Shown in pieces: positions 1 to 9,519 of a stretch of 64,000 bases of DNA (the stretch's first letter is position 1; each line of letters begins with the position of its first letter). Source of the DNA: Tritrichomonas foetus (lineage: Eukaryota > Parabasalia > Tritrichomonadida > Tritrichomonadidae); NCBI GenBank assembly GCA_001839685.1, contig MLAK01000363.1:36087-100086 (forward strand), given 5' to 3'. The position numbers were made by a program, and so were the translations under genes. The notes under the pieces were generated by a model. That model ran no database searches. It was not told where the DNA came from and saw only the letters and a program-made list of their open reading frames with translations.

Positions 1-218
1 AGCTTCTTGAACGTCATAAAAGAATTGCCCAGCCATTTGTTGGTGTTAGATCGCAAGCAATGCCAGCAATGGACTTTCGAAGATGCCTCGAGTCATTTGG
101 TCTCGTTATCAAAGAGACAGATATGCAGAAGATCTTCCGCGAATACCGGTTGAATATGCAGGGTGACATCGATTGGCAAAGATTTGTCCAAGACGTAGAA
201 ACAATAAAAACAGTATAA
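1..218 (+). CDS. C-terminal end of an EF-hand-like protein (5' truncated by window)
   Basis: The frame is open from base 3 to a TAA at 216-218 and gives about 71 residues with no start in the window. The last half reads as a helix-loop-helix: DFRRCLESFGL, an acidic helix, then a loop around NMQGDIDWQRFVQDV. This resembles a degenerate EF-hand of the kind found in multi-EF-hand ciliary or cytoskeletal proteins. The loop lacks a full set of calcium ligands. It has more G and C at third positions than nearby intergenic DNA, which supports real coding. The family is inferred from the fold pattern only. Confidence 0.6.
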   Translation, partial: LLERHKRIAQPFVGVRSQAMPAMDFRRCLESFGLVIKETDMQKIFREYRLNMQGDIDWQRFVQDVETIKTV

Positions 219-338
219 GGATTATCATTTTAAGGATTATTATTTTTAGAAGTATTATTTTTACTCTATAATTAATCTATTTTATCTGATATAATAATAT
301 ATATTGATTATTTATAACATACAAGATCACCGAATGTT

Positions 339-1802
339 TCATACAGCTAGATATCTAAAATAGTAGCGTAGTGCTTCTTCATTATTAGCATGATGTGCAT
401 ATTCGTTTGTTAGGTATATTTTCCAATATTTGGTGTGATAAATTGGATGTTGTACACCGCCTTGTGAATTAAATCCTAAAAATATTTTTGGTGCATCTTT
501 TTCAATATACCAGGGCCTTTTTCCTGTTCTCATGCAAACCAAATTAGAAAATGTTGATCGATATGATAATAAACATTCATCACACATCATAAGCATAACA
601 ATATCTAAAAATCCAGTTTCATGATCACCATCTGCCATTCTCATTGCTTTAGATTCTATATATTTAAAATGTTCACCAAATTTATTCATCATTTCTTGAC
701 TATCAGATGCAAGTGCAAAACAAGTTGGTTTTTGATTAGAGATATATTCAATAAAAGGAACAACTTTTTTCATTGTATCTTCAATACTCCATGAATAAAA
801 TTGACCAGCCCACTGGAACCTTAAATGTACACCAAATAATCTCACATCAGCAGGAATATCTTTTATTAGAAGTTGTACAGCATCAAGAAACCTTTGCGGA
901 ATAATAGAAATATAATTCATTATAAAATATTGAGCAAACATTCCAAAAAACTCTCTAGCAAAGTCTGATACTTGTTGGTTCATATAAATAAGTGACGATA
1001 ATGAGACAGTTCGAAAAACAACGTGTGTGTTCTTCAAATTTTCAGGATCGAATACATAATTTATATATTTGTCTTCACTTCCTACATTTAAATGAGGAAT
1101 TATATTTCCACAGTCATCAAGTTTATTGTTCATATATCTTATTGTCTTAGCAGCAGGATAGTCATAAGGATGCCTGTTTTTCCTTCCTTTTCCGTTTGGA
1201 ACACTCACTGAAACAGAAACAGCTCGGCCCAAAATCATTGCAACGATAGAAGCAACTGTTTCTTGCATGATTCTGTTTCCTATTCCACCATTTTTAGTAT
1301 ATGTATGTATGAGTAATGGTGTTGAGTCATTTTTAGGAATACTTTTTACAACATTCTCCCATTCAAGTATTTTTCTGTAAGCTTTGATGACTTGTTCACA
1401 CTTCACTTCACTTTTGGGATCAGAACAATGAACGTAAGCACGGGACCATGTTGGTAATCCAAGTTTAAGAATAGCATCATTTAATTCTTTTTCATCGTAT
1501 TCAATTTTTTCATCGAATGTTGGAATGCCACCAAAATCTGGAATAATTGCTGGTGGTTCATCAACTATAGAGATCGAATCGATTGGCAAATTAGCTTTAT
1601 TTGTTGAGTAGTAAAAAATATATGATGAAATATTAAAAAGAACAGCTATAAAAATTAAGAATGAAAATGTATGATTGGTGATATAATAAAGCGTATTAGA
1701 TTCATTTTTTGCAACTTCTTGTATATTAGTATTGCCTGAATTGTCAATTAAATCATCGTTTATGATAAAATCATCAATTATCTCTTCATGATTATCCTCC
1801 AT
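339..1802 (-). CDS. Type II membrane fucosyltransferase-like glycosyltransferase
   Basis: 487 residues, with an acidic cytosolic tail of about 45 residues, one membrane segment at about 46-67, and a lumenal catalytic region. This is the usual Golgi type II layout. Visible motifs are GGIGNRIMQE near 175 (the donor-site GG.GNR pattern of GT37/GT23/GT11-type fucosyltransferases), FGVHLRFQW near 325 (the H.R motif), ALASDSQEM near 365, and YRSTFSNL near 417. These fit a GDP-fucose-type transferase of the GT37/xyloglucan-fucosyltransferase-like group. The likely role is decorating surface glycoconjugates; the acceptor is unknown. ATG at 1800-1802 opens the frame. No clear initiator element was seen upstream. 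Confidence 0.7.
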   Translation of the reverse strand: MEDNHEEIIDDFIINDDLIDNSGNTNIQEVAKNESNTLYYITNHTFSFLIFIAVLFNISSYIFYYSTNKANLPIDSISIVDEPPAIIPDFGGIPTFDEKIEYDEKELNDAILKLGLPTWSRAYVHCSDPKSEVKCEQVIKAYRKILEWENVVKSIPKNDSTPLLIHTYTKNGGIGNRIMQETVASIVAMILGRAVSVSVSVPNGKGRKNRHPYDYPAAKTIRYMNNKLDDCGNIIPHLNVGSEDKYINYVFDPENLKNTHVVFRTVSLSSLIYMNQQVSDFAREFFGMFAQYFIMNYISIIPQRFLDAVQLLIKDIPADVRLFGVHLRFQWAGQFYSWSIEDTMKKVVPFIEYISNQKPTCFALASDSQEMMNKFGEHFKYIESKAMRMADGDHETGFLDIVMLMMCDECLLSYRSTFSNLVCMRTGKRPWYIEKDAPKIFLGFNSQGGVQHPIYHTKYWKIYLTNEYAHHANNEEALRYYFRYLAV

Positions 1803-2716
1803 TTGGTGAATTCAATTAATTGAAAACTTTACTTATGATCAAACTTTTTCTGGTGTGAGCTCACAATTATTTCATCTTTAGCGATAATTATTATAAACTA
1901 TTCAATTCATTAATCATCTTAATCATTCATTTCCCACATGTCGAAACAAATTATCAAATGAATGAACTTACTCTTTTTAATGAATGTAGATGATTATAAA
2001 TCAGTAATTCCTCAAACTAGGACGACTTTTTTATTCAGGTTGTTTTCTCGTCCAATAAAAAAAAGCATAATGCGCTCATACTGTTATTTATGAGGGATAC
2101 CTTTATATTGTAAAACTAGAAATTATTTTGTGGCTAATTTTTGGGATAAAAATTTTGAATGCGTATTTTTTGGTTTCTTGAAGTTTTCCTTGTTTCTGTG
2201 ATTGTCAATTCCAGTAATTGCACATTCAATCATCTATAATCAAAACTGAGAATTTTTCATTAATAAAAATCGCATATTATTTGGGAATTAATCAGTTGAA
2301 GAAATAAAAGTCACAAAATTGAAAAGCATTATTGAGAAATCTGTAACTTTTGTCTTGATGTATATCAACAGAAAGGATCAAATCATGAGGAAAATATCGA
2401 TAAGGATATGGTCAAAATTAAGGCTAAATATTCACCTAGTATATGAATTCTCAACTTTACCAATATTTCGATGATTCTATTCAAGCACACATGGTAAAAT
2501 ATTGATAAGATATGGTTAAATAACTGTTCTACGAAAGTTTTATGAGATTTATCTATTGAAAAACGGATACGCTCAGAAATTTTTTATTAAAAAGTTCAAT
2601 CCTTCAGAATTCAAGGCCAACTGAATATTCAATATAAGATTTCACTTTTTCTCTTTTTGACTGATTTCATGACCATTTAATGTCAAATCAAGTGGTCATA
2701 TCACTTTATTTGAGCT
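1803..2716. other. Intergenic region between divergent glycosyltransferase and PGK genes
   Basis: About 0.9 kb, AT-rich, with no supported gene. It must hold both promoters. An imperfect 29-base repeat lies at about 2390-2418 and 2493-2521 (AATATCGATAAGGATATGGT against AATATTGATAAGATATGGT). Its meaning is unknown. The initiator of PGK is at its right edge. Confidence 0.6.
2701..2707 (+). promoter_or_regulatory. Initiator (Inr) of PGK
   Basis: TCACTTT lies 10-16 bases before the ATG at 2717 and matches the trichomonad initiator TCA(+1)Y(T/A). Taking the A at 2703 as +1 gives a 14-base leader, which is typical of trichomonads. The match also supports the chosen start codon. Confidence 0.75.
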
Positions 2717-3979
2717 ATGCTTGGAAAGAAGCTTACTCTTCACGATCTTACATCCAAAGAACTTCAAGGAAAGCGCGTTGTTATGCGTGTTGACTACAAC
2801 GTCCCATTCGGCAAGGACGGAAAGATCTCCAACAACCAACGTATCACAGAAACAATCCCAACAATCAAGGAAATCTTTGAAAAGGGTGCCAAGAGCATCG
2901 TTCTCCTTTCCCACCTTGGCCGTCCAGATGGCAGAGTTGTTCCAAAATACACACTCCGCCCAGTTGCTGAACGCCTCCAAGAACTCTACGGACATCCAGT
3001 CACATTCCTTGAAGACTGCGTTGGCCCAGCTGTCGAAGCAGCTGTTGCCGACCCAGCCCAAGGCTCAGTCATCCTCCTTGAAAACGTTCGTTTCCACATC
3101 GAAGAAGAAGGTTCAGGTGTTGACGAAAACGGAAACAAGGTCAAGGCCGACCCAGCCAAGGTTGAAGAATTCTGCAACAAGCTTACATCATATGGTGATG
3201 TTTACATCTGCGATGCCTTCGGTACAGCTCACCGTGGCCACGCTTCAATGGCTGGAATCCACCTTCCAATCCGTGCTGCTGGTAACCTCATCAAGCGTGA
3301 ACTCGATGCTTTCGTTCCAGTTATCGAAACACCAAACCGCCCACTCCTTTCAATCCTCGGTGGTGCCAAGGTTACTGACAAGATCAAGCTCATCAACAAC
3401 CTCCTCGACAAGGTTGACGAAATGATCATCACAGGCGGTATGGCTTACACCTTCATGAAGGTTGCCTACAACGTCAAGATCGGATCATCCCTCTTCGACG
3501 AAAAAGGCGCTGAAATCGTCCCACAACTCCTCGAAAAGGCCAAGGCCAAGAACGTCAAGATCCACCTTTGCCAAGACTTCACATGCGGAAACAAATTCGC
3601 CGAAGATGCCGAAGTTAAGACATTCTCACTCGAAGAAGGAATCCCAGACGGATGGATGGGTATGGATGCCGGTCCACTTACAGTTAAAGAATACGTCGAA
3701 GCCATCGGCCGTGCTAACACAATCATCTGGAACGGTCCAGCTGGTGTTTACGAATGGGATAACTTCCAAAAGGGAACACGCGCCATCCTTGATGCTTGCG
3801 CCGAAGCTAAGGCCCGCGGTGCCCTCGTCGTTATTGGTGGTGGTGACTGCGCTGCTTGCGCCATGAAGTGGGGATACACCGAAAAGATCTCACACATCTC
3901 AACAGGTGGTGGTGCCTCCCTCCAACTTCTCGAAGGTGGTGACATGCCAGGACTTATGAAGCTTAGCGACAAACAATAA
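2717..3979 (+). CDS. PGK: Phosphoglycerate kinase
   Basis: 420 residues, full length for the family. It transfers phosphate from 1,3-bisphosphoglycerate to ADP in glycolysis. Visible signatures are RVDYNVPF near 24, SHLGRPDG near 63, the hinge region SILGGAKVTDKI near 211, WNGPAGVYEW near 338, and the nucleotide loop GGGDCAACAMKWG near 375 (usually GGGD(T/S)A). There is no targeting leader, so it is predicted to be cytosolic, as trichomonad PGK is. Third positions are rich in C and G, unlike the AT-rich neighbours, which marks a very highly expressed gene. The stop is followed by TAAGTAAA, containing the UAAA reported as the polyadenylation signal in Trichomonas. Confidence 0.97.
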   Translation: MLGKKLTLHDLTSKELQGKRVVMRVDYNVPFGKDGKISNNQRITETIPTIKEIFEKGAKSIVLLSHLGRPDGRVVPKYTLRPVAERLQELYGHPVTFLEDCVGPAVEAAVADPAQGSVILLENVRFHIEEEGSGVDENGNKVKADPAKVEEFCNKLTSYGDVYICDAFGTAHRGHASMAGIHLPIRAAGNLIKRELDAFVPVIETPNRPLLSILGGAKVTDKIKLINNLLDKVDEMIITGGMAYTFMKVAYNVKIGSSLFDEKGAEIVPQLLEKAKAKNVKIHLCQDFTCGNKFAEDAEVKTFSLEEGIPDGWMGMDAGPLTVKEYVEAIGRANTIIWNGPAGVYEWDNFQKGTRAILDACAEAKARGALVVIGGGDCAACAMKWGYTEKISHISTGGGASLQLLEGGDMPGLMKLSDKQ

Positions 3980-4170
3980 GTAAATGGTTTGGCTTATTAC
4001 CTCTAAATTTACATTATCTTTTTTTTACTCATTCTTTTCATTTTCCTTGAATGATCATGATGAATTTTCCTCGAAAAGACGAATTCTGCGTTTATTTGTT
4101 CAGAATTTGTTTTATGGTGAATTAATTGCCGTTTTATGTTAAAATCCCAAAAAAAATTTAAATATGGAAA

Positions 4171-5934
4171 ATGATTGAGGATAAATGCATTGATACAATC
4201 ACTATATACTTAAAATATTTTGGTATTGCTTATTTATTATTTATGATCGGATTGGCAATTCGTTTAACTCATATCGAATTCGAACATAAAATCAGTCCCT
4301 CTCATCCATGCTTAAATATTGCCAATGTTCAAAGTGAAGGAGGCTTTATTTATATACGGTTTGAAAATGATATTCTTCCACGGAATCCTTTAAATTTATC
4401 TTCATATTTTGGGTATTTCACTTCAGCATTTAATTTGCCCCTTTTGATGCCTCCAGGAAGTGCATTTAAAGCGTCTTTTGATAACAGAACCTTATCAATA
4501 TCCTTTCCAATTCCATTCATCGATGATTATTCTGGAACCCTGTTTTGTGTTGACGAAGAGGTGTATAAGGAGCCGCCATTCCAACTTCCAACTTATAACA
4601 GAACTGGTGTTGTTTATGAGCAAGAAATAAATTTTTCAATTCCGAATTTCAGAAAAGATTATTCAGACACTCAAATTCTTTGTCATGGGGACCGCTCAGA
4701 AAATCGATGGTGTGAAGTAAAGCATATTGGAATGGCTCATGGCAAATTTGTCATGCAAACACAAGCTCATTTCGTTTTTCCCTCTTCTTTTTTGTCACTT
4801 GGAGGAAGATCTCCACCTTTTGACAACAGTAATGAAAGGATAAGTAATGAACCTTTACTAACAAAACGAAATATAGCTGGAATTTCTGTGGGTGTTGCTG
4901 CCAATGATGAAATTGCGATCCTCACTGATCCTGGGTATTATCGATTTTCTATTTTTGGGATAATTTTCGATTTTATGATTCCAGCTTTTCAAACCTTACA
5001 AAAACTCAAACAAAATCCACATCTTCATTCTGCAAAACAATTAGATTCATCTAAACAATCTTTGAAGAAACCGGAAAATGTGAATCAACCAAATCTTTTA
5101 GAAAGTGATAATCAAAGAAAGCGAATTAGATTTTTCTTCCATAATTCTAATGATCGAACAAATATTGAACTTATTCAAGCAATTACCAATGAGCCACCTA
5201 ATTCACCTCCATTTTTTGATTCTCTAACAATTTTTGAAAACATCGTTCTTGGAATCCAAAAAGGTGACGAAGATTGTGACGCAACACGATCAGAATATGC
5301 GAGATATGGACATATTTACAATTATAATCACGAAAATACACAAGGGTTTAGAGAACATATTCTTAATTATTTCAAAATCTCAACAGAATATAAAAATAAA
5401 AAGCCAATAATTACATTTTTATATACTGAAAATAACGAAAATCATAAAATATTGAATATTGAAGCAGTCAAAAGAATTGTGACTCGAAGTTGTCCATTTT
5501 GTGAAATTGTTTCGTTTTCAATTGACACGCCAAACATTTCGAGTATTCTTGAAATTGCATCTAAATCAACTGTTTTGATTGGAAGAAGTGATGTTGGTTT
5601 AGAACACTCTGTTTGGCTTCAACCTGATTCACATGTAATTGAAATTCGTCCTTATAAATTTTGGTGCGATGATAGATATGAAGTTGCTGCCAAAATTAGT
5701 GGATCGCACTATCATAGTGTAATGAATACAGGAAAAATTGTTCCACCTCGAAGAAAAGACACAGTAGAGGCACAAAAAGCATTGAATAATTGCTTTAGTG
5801 CCCCTTCATATTGTGAAAGTCAAGATTGCTATGAAATGTTATTGAATCAATTAACTGAACTTGAACTGAATGAATTCAATACTACTTGGAATAGTATTTT
5901 GAATGATTTGAAATCAAAATATGATTACAAATAG
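4171..5934 (+). CDS. GT61 (DUF563)-like glycosyltransferase, type II membrane protein
   Basis: 587 residues. A membrane segment at about 10-34 after a short cytosolic tail predicts a Golgi or ER lumenal catalytic domain. The C-terminal third carries the GT61 pattern: a hydrophobic strand ending in IGRSDVGLEHSVWL, then PDSHVIEIRPY, where the family has G.HGA.L.N..F and a downstream E/P-rich strand. Related enzymes are EOGT, POMGNT2 and plant xylosyltransferases, so an O-glycan or N-glycan role is likely but the donor sugar is not predictable. The alanine of the HGA motif is replaced. A tiny out-of-frame ATG precedes the start at 4163. It faces away from the first glycosyltransferase and follows PGK by 191 bases. 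Confidence 0.65.
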   Translation: MIEDKCIDTITIYLKYFGIAYLLFMIGLAIRLTHIEFEHKISPSHPCLNIANVQSEGGFIYIRFENDILPRNPLNLSSYFGYFTSAFNLPLLMPPGSAFKASFDNRTLSISFPIPFIDDYSGTLFCVDEEVYKEPPFQLPTYNRTGVVYEQEINFSIPNFRKDYSDTQILCHGDRSENRWCEVKHIGMAHGKFVMQTQAHFVFPSSFLSLGGRSPPFDNSNERISNEPLLTKRNIAGISVGVAANDEIAILTDPGYYRFSIFGIIFDFMIPAFQTLQKLKQNPHLHSAKQLDSSKQSLKKPENVNQPNLLESDNQRKRIRFFFHNSNDRTNIELIQAITNEPPNSPPFFDSLTIFENIVLGIQKGDEDCDATRSEYARYGHIYNYNHENTQGFREHILNYFKISTEYKNKKPIITFLYTENNENHKILNIEAVKRIVTRSCPFCEIVSFSIDTPNISSILEIASKSTVLIGRSDVGLEHSVWLQPDSHVIEIRPYKFWCDDRYEVAAKISGSHYHSVMNTGKIVPPRRKDTVEAQKALNNCFSAPSYCESQDCYEMLLNQLTELELNEFNTTWNSILNDLKSKYDYK

Positions 5935-6274
5935 ATATTTCACCTTAATTTAGCATTGGTTATATTTTTTTGTCGACTAAAATGTGTGTATGAATTAATT
6001 TAATAGTTATTTGAGTTATTTCTTAAATAAGTTAATATTTCACAAGAAAGTATATTGATCAGAAGAAAGTAAAAGCTATCGAAGAGAGAAGGATTCATAA
6101 AAACAAACTCTTTTAGTATAATCTATAGTTTATTAAAATAACAACAAAATATATTTCTATTTTCTATCTGTTTGCCAACGAGAAATCTAAATTCACGGGG
6201 AATCAATCCATATCCATCATTTGAAAGCTATATTTACTGTGATTAGTTTTACGCGTAAATAGGTTTATCTTTCT
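5935..6274. other. Intergenic region between convergent genes
   Basis: 340 bases of AT-rich sequence between the 3' ends of the GT61-like gene and the GNAT gene. No gene or strong structure was seen. Confidence 0.5.
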
Positions 6275-6832
6275 TCATTCGTTGGTCACCTTTTGGTATG
6301 AAACCGTTTTGGTTCCAACAACGTAGAATTTCTTCAGAACTAATAATGAACCCCCATCGTTGTACTGTCTGAAAATCTTTTTACATTTGATATATTGATG
6401 TTTTAAAAAAATGTCTACCAATTCAGTATTATTTGCAGAAACGCAAAAAACAATTTCATCGATATTTTGATTATCCAATTTTTTTTCAATCAAATCCAAA
6501 AATTTTTCATAAATTCCGCAATATTTGAACTCTTGTTTCACATAAATGCAGTCAAGGCGAAATTTATTGTTTCCTTGGGCTTTTTTATATTTCAATCCGC
6601 AAACAGTTCCAATTATTTCTTCTTTTTCGTGTTCGTCTTTTTTTACTGCTACATATGATAAAGATTCAATTCTTTCCAGAGCCGAGCGAAAGCTGTAAGG
6701 GCCCATTGGATCAATAAATAATTTACTGGTATATCCAAATTCGTCATATTCCGCATATATAAAATTGTATACTTTTTGAAATTCTTCTCCTCCTCGATAA
6801 GGTCGAATCACAACTTTGATCGGATTTGTCAT
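6275..6832 (-). CDS. GNAT-family N-acetyltransferase
   Basis: 185 residues. The GNAT core is visible: motif-D strand EEIIGTVCGLKY near 70, then FRLDCIYVKQEFKYCGIYEKFLDLIEKK at about 90-117. In that stretch the usual (Q/R)..G.G/A acetyl-CoA loop is degenerate (EFKYCGIYEKF). The motif-B-like ending follows as FCVSANNTELVDIFLKHQYIKCKKIF. It probably transfers an acetyl group from acetyl-CoA to an amine, with substrate unknown. The loss of the canonical loop arginine/glycines leaves activity uncertain. It diverges from the PLAA gene with a 91-base shared promoter region. Confidence 0.65.
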   Translation of the reverse strand: MTNPIKVVIRPYRGGEEFQKVYNFIYAEYDEFGYTSKLFIDPMGPYSFRSALERIESLSYVAVKKDEHEKEEIIGTVCGLKYKKAQGNNKFRLDCIYVKQEFKYCGIYEKFLDLIEKKLDNQNIDEIVFCVSANNTELVDIFLKHQYIKCKKIFRQYNDGGSLLVLKKFYVVGTKTVSYQKVTNE

Positions 6833-6855
6833 ATTCGTCCCTAAATTAATTTTTT

Positions 6856-6876
6856 GTTAACTGTTTTTTAGTTAAC
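6856..6876. promoter_or_regulatory. Perfect 7-bp palindrome with Myb-like cores in a divergent promoter
   Basis: GTTAACT and AGTTAAC flank a 7-base T-rich spacer, midway between the divergent starts at 6832 and 6924. TTAACTG reads as a YAACNG-type Myb core. Myb factors are known transcription regulators in Trichomonas. Binding here is inferred. Confidence 0.35.
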
Positions 6877-6923
6877 CATCGAAAATTGGTCAGGTGTCAG
6901 AAATATTTTTTGATTTAATTTAA

Positions 6924-9080
6924 ATGAGTGATTTTGCATATGTTCTTTCAACAGTGACACCTGTTTCCAGTAGCGAACTTCGTTCAATTCTTGGAAAGAT
7001 TCAACTTGACGGTGCTGAATATTGGGCAGTTGGCGATCGCAATAATTTTTTACATACGTTCACTTTCAATCCACAAACAAAATGCTTTAAACGTGCGAAT
7101 ACATTCGAAGCTCATGACGGATGGATTTCTGGTTTCGCTTTCATGAAGCCATGCTCGCAATTTCCGGAGGGAGGTTTAATATCATGCAGCCACGACCACA
7201 CAGTCAAAGTCTGGGCCCCCCAGTCACTCACCGAACTAAACATGACTGGAAACACACCAGTCTGGACGATGACGCATGACGCCCAGGTCTGTTTTGTATC
7301 AACCACTGATGATGGCAGAATCATATCCTGCGGCTGGGATTCAACATGTCGCATTTGGAAGAGTCCCCAAGATTGCCTCATTCTGCGTCATGAACAATAC
7401 GCAATTTGGAGTGCCACACAAATTCCAAATGGATTCATTACCTGTGGTGCTGATAAATCAATTCGTATTTGGTCAACTACAGGTGAGCTTAAGTATAAAC
7501 TTGATAATGCGCATAATGATGTCATTCGCGCATCATTATATATCCCCTCTCGAAACATTGTTGCAACTGCTTCAAATGATGGAACTATTGTTGAGTGGAG
7601 ACTTAATGGATTATCATTATCAAAAGTTGGAACAATTACTGTATCTGATCAATATTTATATTCATTATCTTTACTCGACGATTTTACATATGTTGTTTCA
7701 AGTGAAGATCGTTGTGCTTACGTTGCATCTGCTCATACTTTAATGGTTGCAGATGTTTTACCACTTCCAGATGTTGTTTGGTCAGTTGACGTACTTTCTA
7801 ATAATGATATCATTTGTGCAAGTGCTGATGGATGTGTTAGATCATTTACTATGAACCAAGAGCGTCGTTGTGACAAAGAAACAGAAGAAAATTATCTCGG
7901 TCGACTTTCTAGCCTGACTTTTTCAAATCCAGAATTCCAACAAATTAATCCGCTCGATTTACCAGATATTTCATCCCTTTCTCCAGAAAATGCACGTGCT
8001 GGAGGTGGCACTTTAGTTCGAAATGGAAAAGAAATGGTTGTTTGTACATGGAGTAATGGCTATCATCGTTGGTTACAAATTGGAACTGTTGTGATTTCAA
8101 CTGACGGTTCACAAAAGAATAAAGTTGCCGATGAAGAAGGAAATGTTTGGGATTATTGTTTCCAAGTTCAACTTGAAGATGGAAGAGAATATCCACTTTA
8201 TTTAAATCATGATACAAATGAATATACAGCAGCTTATGACTTTATGGCAAAACACAATCTTGATTCACATAGTTATTTAATGGAAATTGTTGAATTCATT
8301 CAGAAGAATAGGAAAAAGACAACAATCGATACTTCAACTAAACCATCATTCTTTCCAATGCGAACACCAAACTTCTATACTGAAATAAATACGGAACCAA
8401 TAATAAATAAGCTTCGGTCATTAAATAATAATGATCCAATTGTTTCTGATGAACAATTCAGAGCTTTACAAGGACCGATTTCATCTCAACTCTTTAATAT
8501 TCTTGAAGAAGTTGTTCTCAAATGGCCACATGATCAATCATGGCCTATTTTGGATATTTTACGTGCAAGAATCACTGATCCATCAGCAAGGCAATTTATA
8601 CCAGCTGATAGACTTTGTAATTTAGTAACACATGTTTCGCATGCACAAAATCCACCAGAATTCTTAATTTTAATGCTAATGAGAGTAATTGGAAACATGT
8701 TTCAGAATTATAGTGCAGAAGCTATGTCTAATATTAATATTATTTACATTTTCAACAATTTTGCAATAAGATATCATTCTTTAACACCAAGAACTCAAGC
8801 AGCTTATGCAACTGCTGTCTTAAACTATTCTACTTTCTTACAAGGTAACTCAGCTGCTTCAGAAGCACTCATGGATATTCTTATTGAATTCTTTAGTTCA
8901 GTAATGGATGAAAGCGCACTTCACAGACTTATCTATGCTGCAGGAAATGTTGCAAGTTACTCAGCTGGTGCTAGAAACAAGATCCAATTACATCCTGAAG
9001 TAATCGAAATTGCAAGATCAAAGCAACTTTCACCTGATGTTTCTCAGGCACTTACTGCCCTTATTGATTTGATAAGCTGA
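6924..9080 (+). CDS. PLAA: PLAA/Doa1(Ufd3)-like Cdc48 cofactor
   Basis: 718 residues in the full PLAA order. An N-terminal WD40 propeller spans about 10-310 with repeated GH/WD-type units (SCSHDHTVKVW, SCGWDSTCRIW, TCGADKSIRIW). A PFU ubiquitin-binding domain at about 350-455 contains GNVWDYCFQVQLEDGREYPL. An armadillo-like PUL domain follows at about 475-715 and in relatives binds the C-terminus of Cdc48/p97. Doa1/PLAA maintains ubiquitin levels and guides ubiquitinated cargo to Cdc48 in degradation, mitochondrial quality control and endosomal sorting. Length matches the yeast protein (about 715). It shares an upstream region with the GNAT gene. Confidence 0.9.
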   Translation: MSDFAYVLSTVTPVSSSELRSILGKIQLDGAEYWAVGDRNNFLHTFTFNPQTKCFKRANTFEAHDGWISGFAFMKPCSQFPEGGLISCSHDHTVKVWAPQSLTELNMTGNTPVWTMTHDAQVCFVSTTDDGRIISCGWDSTCRIWKSPQDCLILRHEQYAIWSATQIPNGFITCGADKSIRIWSTTGELKYKLDNAHNDVIRASLYIPSRNIVATASNDGTIVEWRLNGLSLSKVGTITVSDQYLYSLSLLDDFTYVVSSEDRCAYVASAHTLMVADVLPLPDVVWSVDVLSNNDIICASADGCVRSFTMNQERRCDKETEENYLGRLSSLTFSNPEFQQINPLDLPDISSLSPENARAGGGTLVRNGKEMVVCTWSNGYHRWLQIGTVVISTDGSQKNKVADEEGNVWDYCFQVQLEDGREYPLYLNHDTNEYTAAYDFMAKHNLDSHSYLMEIVEFIQKNRKKTTIDTSTKPSFFPMRTPNFYTEINTEPIINKLRSLNNNDPIVSDEQFRALQGPISSQLFNILEEVVLKWPHDQSWPILDILRARITDPSARQFIPADRLCNLVTHVSHAQNPPEFLILMLMRVIGNMFQNYSAEAMSNINIIYIFNNFAIRYHSLTPRTQAAYATAVLNYSTFLQGNSAASEALMDILIEFFSSVMDESALHRLIYAAGNVASYSAGARNKIQLHPEVIEIARSKQLSPDVSQALTALIDLIS

Positions 9081-9519
9081 TTTTTATTTATTTTACTTTA
9101 TTTTCTAAAAAATATCTATTTTATTATTAATTTTAAATTTATGATATTTAACTAAAAATGATTTCCACTAGTTGTGAGTTTTTTAATGGTTTTGTGTTCA
9201 AGTTTTCGAGGAAATCATGATTTTTAGAATTTGATATATCATTTTCATTCATGCTCAACAATATATTAATAAAATATTTACTAGTATATCATTATACCTC
9301 TGCATTACAACCAAACTTGAACAAGATTTCCTTCAAGTTTCCACATTTTGAAATGTGATTCTGAATTTCTAGCTTAATTTTTGGATTTACTGCAGAAGTA
9401 TGTATATCACTGATCTATATTAAGTATAATATTGAATATTTATATCTGCATAGTAAGATAATGGTTGATATTTAACATCAACGATAGAAAATTTCTGACC
9501 ATTAAGGTAGAGTTTAAAT
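9081..9519. other. Intergenic region between PLAA and Nup35 genes
   Basis: 439 bases, AT-rich, holding the PLAA 3' end and the promoter of the nucleoporin gene. No supported gene or clear initiator was seen. Confidence 0.5.

Noticed and set aside
2696..3866. Several 60-234 codon frames over PGK
   Set aside because: Shadows of a strongly biased gene in other frames or on the other strand.
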